DNA from: a virus
DNA length: 23,655 nt
Reading direction: 5' to 3' (one strand)
Virus record (IMG/VR): IMGVR_UViG_3300020215_000140
Location: 1 to 23,655 of that record
Shown here: piece after piece, positions 20,530 through 23,655 of the stretch
How the letters are laid out: each line of letters starts with the position of its first letter
Numbering within the stretch: the first letter of the stretch is position 1
Made by a program: the position numbers and the translations under genes
Notes under the pieces: model-generated
Seen by the model: only the letters and a program-made list of their open reading frames with translations
Told to the model about the DNA's origin: nothing
Database searches by the model: none

Positions 20530-22634
20530 AGAAATGGATATGCGGATTCCTTCTCTTGGTCACGCTCGCCAGTATCCTGATGGGCGCGGCGGTTGTTCCG
20601 CGTCTGATCGTCGAAGAATCGGACGGTAGTCCTTCCGGTCAACCGGCCACGCTCAAAGTCACAAATGGCACGCTCACGGATAACGGCGACGGAACCTTTA
20701 GCGTTACGACCGGCGGCGGCAGCTCGTCCTCGCTCGAAGTCATTGTTGGGACAACGCGGTCTAGTTCGACGGCAACGGAGATTTTTAACAGCAGCCAATT
20801 TTCGGGCTCCGTTTCCGGGTCTACCATAACCATTTCGTTGGTAGGGTCTTCCGTGACACTCCAAGGGCAAAACGTTATCCGCCTTACCAACTCCCTGCAA
20901 TCGGGGGCGACCTTTTACGTGTCCAGCGGGACGGTGGACGCGAACTTTCGGTTAGCCTACGCCCTGCCTGGCGGGGTGTTCTATTCAAGTTCTGATCGGT
21001 CTGTCACGGTATCTACAACCTCGCTTTATTTCGACAGTACCAATAGCGCGTTGTTTGCCGGCGACGCCACCTCCGCCCGTGTTGATGCAGGCGACGGATC
21101 GGCGTACTCGATGATTGTCAGTAATGGCGACAATCAGAGCGAGCTTTTAGTGTCTGACCAATCCGGGGCGAACGCGAATCTCGTTGTCCAAAGTGACGGC
21201 GGTACGTTTTCTTTCCAGGTGCAAGGATCGGCGACGGCGAATTCGGATCAAGCGGCGGGGGACGCGATCCTGGGGAACGGGCTTGCTAACAACAAAACCT
21301 TTTTCACGGGAACCGGGAAATACGCGCTCGTCATCGATCCGGCAAGCGGGATATGCGTAAACTGCGAAGGGGTCTCCCCGGCAACGGCTCTAGCGACACG
21401 GCGCGCGGATATTCACGTAGGGCTCTCGTCCCGCGCGCCCAGCATTGCCCAGTCCAAGCTAAGCCTTCTTTCGAATAAAGCCGGGGATTCTTACGCGGTT
21501 TACCAGGACTCGGACACAGGCAAACAAGCCTATATCGGCATTGAAAGCGGGATTGCGGTTATCGGGTCAACGTCCAGCGCGACCCAAGTTGATCTTCGCA
21601 ACGCCGGGGCGACCGTTGCGACGGTCTTTGCTTCTAGCGTGAACGTGACCGGGGTAGGCGGTCTTGGCGTGACCTATGGCATTACCGCGGGAACGGTAAC
21701 GCCTAACAACCTGACCGCGTCCAGACCCGTCAAGAGCGATGCTAATAAAATGCTCGTGAGCGGGCAGATCGATCTATCCAGCACGAACGAAATCACCTCA
21801 ACGCTTGGCGTTGCCAATGGCGGGACAAACCTGACCGCCGCCGCGGACGATAATGTCATGGTCGGAAACGGTACGACATGGCAATCAAAGGCCGTTGGCT
21901 CCTGTAGCGGAGCGAGTAACGCGCTGACCTATAACACTTCCAGCAACGCTTTCGGCTGCAACACGATCTCTAGCGGCGGATCTTCGCTTGCTGTGACGAC
22001 GGGCAGCGCGAGCGGTTTTTCCGCAATCACTTCCAGTCCAACCGCCGTTTTAAACTTTTCTTCTACGACATTCAACGTGAGCCTGACAGGAAGCGCGACG
22101 GCCTTTGTCACGCTCACGCTCCCGCTGACCTTTACTTACAAGGCGGCGGTCTGCCAAAACACAACAGCAAGCCTTGGCTTTTCCACCTATCTTTCAAGCG
22201 GTCCAACAGCGGCATGCTTTACGAACGCTCAAACGACGCTTGGCATTGCCTCGTTTACGGACGCAAGTACCCAGGAAGTGCAGGACCATTTCAGCTTGCC
22301 GAACGATTGGACGGGAAGCGTGGACGTTGCGGCGGTCTGGAAATCAACGCAAACAAGCGGAAACGTTGTCTGGCAGATTAAAACCGCTTGCGTGGCGGCG
22401 GGCGAATCACTGGACCCTTCCTGGAACACGGCGAGTACGGTTACAGACGCCGCGCAAGGAACGAGTAACCGGGCGAATACCGCCGCCTTGTCCTCCATTA
22501 CGACGACAGGCTGCGCTGCCGGGGAAGAGTTTTTCTTTAACTGGTTCCGCAATCCAGCAGATGCCTCAGACACCTTGGCCGGGACAGCGGACCTCATATC
22601 GCTGCAATTCACGATCAGAAGGGCGACGCAATAA
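20526..22634 (+). CDS. Large tail-fibre-like protein with signal peptide, 702 aa
   Basis: ATG 20526 overlaps the previous stop (ATGA). The N-terminus MKKWICGFLLLVTLASILMGA is a strong Sec-type signal sequence with a likely cut near 21-22. Next come repeated Ser/Thr/Gly-rich beta segments (about 40-420), a fibre-type VANGGTNLT motif (about 429-437) with the VMVGNGTTW style repeat, and a C-terminal domain (about 535-702). That domain has WTGSVDVAAVWKSTQTSGN and GCAAGEEFFFNWFRNP, and several cysteines (AVCQNT, AACFTN, KTACVA, TTGCAA). It resembles appendage proteins of environmental phages, probably receptor binding. A signal peptide on a phage fibre is unusual. Confidence 0.65.
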   Translation: MKKWICGFLLLVTLASILMGAAVVPRLIVEESDGSPSGQPATLKVTNGTLTDNGDGTFSVTTGGGSSSSLEVIVGTTRSSSTATEIFNSSQFSGSVSGSTITISLVGSSVTLQGQNVIRLTNSLQSGATFYVSSGTVDANFRLAYALPGGVFYSSSDRSVTVSTTSLYFDSTNSALFAGDATSARVDAGDGSAYSMIVSNGDNQSELLVSDQSGANANLVVQSDGGTFSFQVQGSATANSDQAAGDAILGNGLANNKTFFTGTGKYALVIDPASGICVNCEGVSPATALATRRADIHVGLSSRAPSIAQSKLSLLSNKAGDSYAVYQDSDTGKQAYIGIESGIAVIGSTSSATQVDLRNAGATVATVFASSVNVTGVGGLGVTYGITAGTVTPNNLTASRPVKSDANKMLVSGQIDLSSTNEITSTLGVANGGTNLTAAADDNVMVGNGTTWQSKAVGSCSGASNALTYNTSSNAFGCNTISSGGSSLAVTTGSASGFSAITSSPTAVLNFSSTTFNVSLTGSATAFVTLTLPLTFTYKAAVCQNTTASLGFSTYLSSGPTAACFTNAQTTLGIASFTDASTQEVQDHFSLPNDWTGSVDVAAVWKSTQTSGNVVWQIKTACVAAGESLDPSWNTASTVTDAAQGTSNRANTAALSSITTTGCAAGEEFFFNWFRNPADASDTLAGTADLISLQFTIRRATQ

Positions 22635-23092
22635 TGGCTACGCTCATTCTTCGCAAGCCAACACGTGTCGGGTTTCGCGCCGCCATTTCGTGGATCGAAA
22701 ATGGCGTGCGTAAAGCGGCTCCCATAACCGCCGCCAAATACGCCGCCCTTGCGGAAAAAGACGCCGCGATCCCGGCGAAACCCGCCTCGTTTACGGGCAC
22801 AGACGCCGCGTGGGCCGCGACCTGGGCCGCGAGCGGGGTTGCCGGCCTCACGCACGACTATGACACGACCAGCGGAAACCTTGAGAATGGCGATCTCTTC
22901 CAATTTGGAAACGGAACGCTCGTGATCCTCTTTAAAGGAAAGCACTTTTTGCGTCTTCGCGCCGATCAGTATACGGGCACGCCGCCCAGCATCACGGCGA
23001 CCGTCCCGCTCCCATTAGGCGCGTCGATCGTCTCCGGTGTTTTCACGATTGACGAATCACAAGTGAACGAACCAAAGGATTATTCCGCCTAA
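22634..23092 (+). CDS. Appendage-associated hypothetical protein, 152 aa
   Basis: ATG 22634 shares one base with the preceding stop (TAATG). The product is Ala/Thr-rich, with KAAPITAAKYAALAEKDAAIPAKPASF (outlined; about 27-53), aromatic strands (GDLFQFGNGTLVILFKGKHFLRLRADQY, near 86-113, outlined) and the ending DESQVNEPKDYSA. No Cys and no signal peptide. It follows the fibre and overlaps the next gene by one base. It could be a fibre-bound or baseplate-surface protein; family unknown. Confidence 0.5.
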   Translation: MATLILRKPTRVGFRAAISWIENGVRKAAPITAAKYAALAEKDAAIPAKPASFTGTDAAWAATWAASGVAGLTHDYDTTSGNLENGDLFQFGNGTLVILFKGKHFLRLRADQYTGTPPSITATVPLPLGASIVSGVFTIDESQVNEPKDYSA

Positions 23093-23655
23093 TGGCTGTT
23101 ACTTTCGACGCACGAACGACAGGCAGTAACCCCTCCGGCGGGAGCATCACCGTTTCTCATACCGCTGCAGCAGACGCCGATTGCGTGATTTTTTGCGTGT
23201 ACTGGCTCTCAGACGCTGGCCGGAGCATCAACTCCATTACCTGGAACGGAACCAGTCTTTCGCTCGTCGGTTCCTCGACCGTTCTTGGAGCCGTGACAGC
23301 GGCTATCTATCAGTTGACCGGAATTACAACGGGCACTCGTAACGCCGTGGTGAATTTTAACGGACCGCCTGGCATTATCGCGCTCTTAGTCGCCACCTAT
23401 AAAGGCGTGAACCAGACCACTCCTTGCGGAACGCCGCAGACAACGTCCGGTAATTCGAATTCCTTTTCGCTCAGCGTATCAAGCGCGTCGGGGAATATCG
23501 TGATTGACGCGCTCAATTACACGCTATCGGCCACGGCGACGGTCGGAGCGAATCAGACGGAAATGATCAATTTGAACGTCGGTGGGTCCAATGACGTTAT
23601 CGCGGTCGGCAGCCGGGAAGACGGGGCCTCTAGCGTAACGATGTCCATTGACCTT
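23092..23655 (+). CDS. Appendage-type beta-sandwich protein (3' end outside window)
   Basis: ATG 23092 shares a base with the previous stop (TAATG). The frame is open for 188 codons to the window edge, so the gene is incomplete. The visible part begins MAVTFDARTTGSNPSGGSI, then TVSHTAAADADCVIF, WNGTSLSLVGSSTVLG, a YKGVNQTTPCGTP strand-turn (near 103-115) and SSASGNIVIDALN. This 'SVSHTxxxxxxLxV ... TWNGxxLxxxG ... YxGVxQTTP' layout is a recurring immunoglobulin-like domain in phage and bacterial surface proteins. Probably another tail appendage. Function inferred from pattern and neighbours. Confidence 0.6.
   Translation, partial: MAVTFDARTTGSNPSGGSITVSHTAAADADCVIFCVYWLSDAGRSINSITWNGTSLSLVGSSTVLGAVTAAIYQLTGITTGTRNAVVNFNGPPGIIALLVATYKGVNQTTPCGTPQTTSGNSNSFSLSVSSASGNIVIDALNYTLSATATVGANQTEMINLNVGGSNDVIAVGSREDGASSVTMSIDL

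Noticed and set aside
1-23655. CRISPR array, rRNA, insertion sequence
   Set aside because: No regularly spaced repeats, no rRNA-like sequence and no transposase were seen on reading both strands.

Overview
The window is most of the structural half of a tailed-phage (or prophage) genome with podovirus-type gene content. A portal of about 719 residues, a scaffold, a P22-coat-like capsid protein, a tail-adaptor/nozzle pair and three ejection-type proteins are present. No tape-measure gene and no tail-tube or sheath genes are visible. A tyrosine integrase at the left edge, cut by the window start, points to a temperate element. Base composition is moderately GC-rich and Shine-Dalgarno sites are strong (AGGAGG type), so the host is a bacterium. 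I cannot name it. Sec-type leaders on virion-module genes hint at a host with an envelope compartment, but that is inference.

Layout. (1) 1-873: integrase, plus strand. (2) 1002-1535: a minus-strand run of very short genes. It is served by a good sigma70-like promoter (1581-1610) whose -10 and spacer lie under a 17-bp palindrome; one product looks like a ribbon-helix-helix DNA-binding protein. (3) 1611-2650: mostly without convincing genes but rich in structure. It holds a 36-bp element (1704-1739) repeated at 3165-3200, a possible structured RNA (1743-1864), a long hairpin with a pyrimidine loop (1943-2018), 25-bp direct repeats and further hairpins. One doubtful CxCG open frame sits at 2027-2374. 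(4) 2654-3165: four small overlapping or adjacent plus-strand genes, two of them zinc-ribbon-like. (5) 3165-3278: the second copy of the 36-bp element, followed by a leader with two mutually exclusive hairpins that looks like an attenuator.

(6) 3329-10033: packaging operon with small and large terminase, a degenerate DNA-methyltransferase-like protein, a short membrane protein, a zinc-ribbon protein, a coiled-coil protein, two small unknowns, the portal and a post-portal protein. It ends in a strong intrinsic terminator (10057-10106). (7) 10154-12220: scaffold, a signal-peptide protein and the major capsid protein, then a very stable hairpin. (8) 12284-16579: small genes, tail adaptor with two repeated beta domains, tail nozzle, and a short fibre or lectin-like protein. 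(9) 16560-19764: three ejection/internal virion proteins, two of them in visibly more AT-rich DNA. (10) 19775-23655: coiled-coil protein, a small beta protein, a large fibre with a signal peptide, and two more appendage-type proteins, the last cut by the window end.

The genes form two tightly packed late blocks, with frequent 1-17 bp overlaps and several GTG/TTG starts (2971, 3909, 6724, 10881, 14177) chosen from Shine-Dalgarno position. The most interesting points are the attenuator-like leader before the terminase, the repeated 36-bp element heading the two rightward regions, the exported cysteine-bearing virion-module proteins, the degenerate methyltransferase in the packaging operon, and the structured non-coding block.
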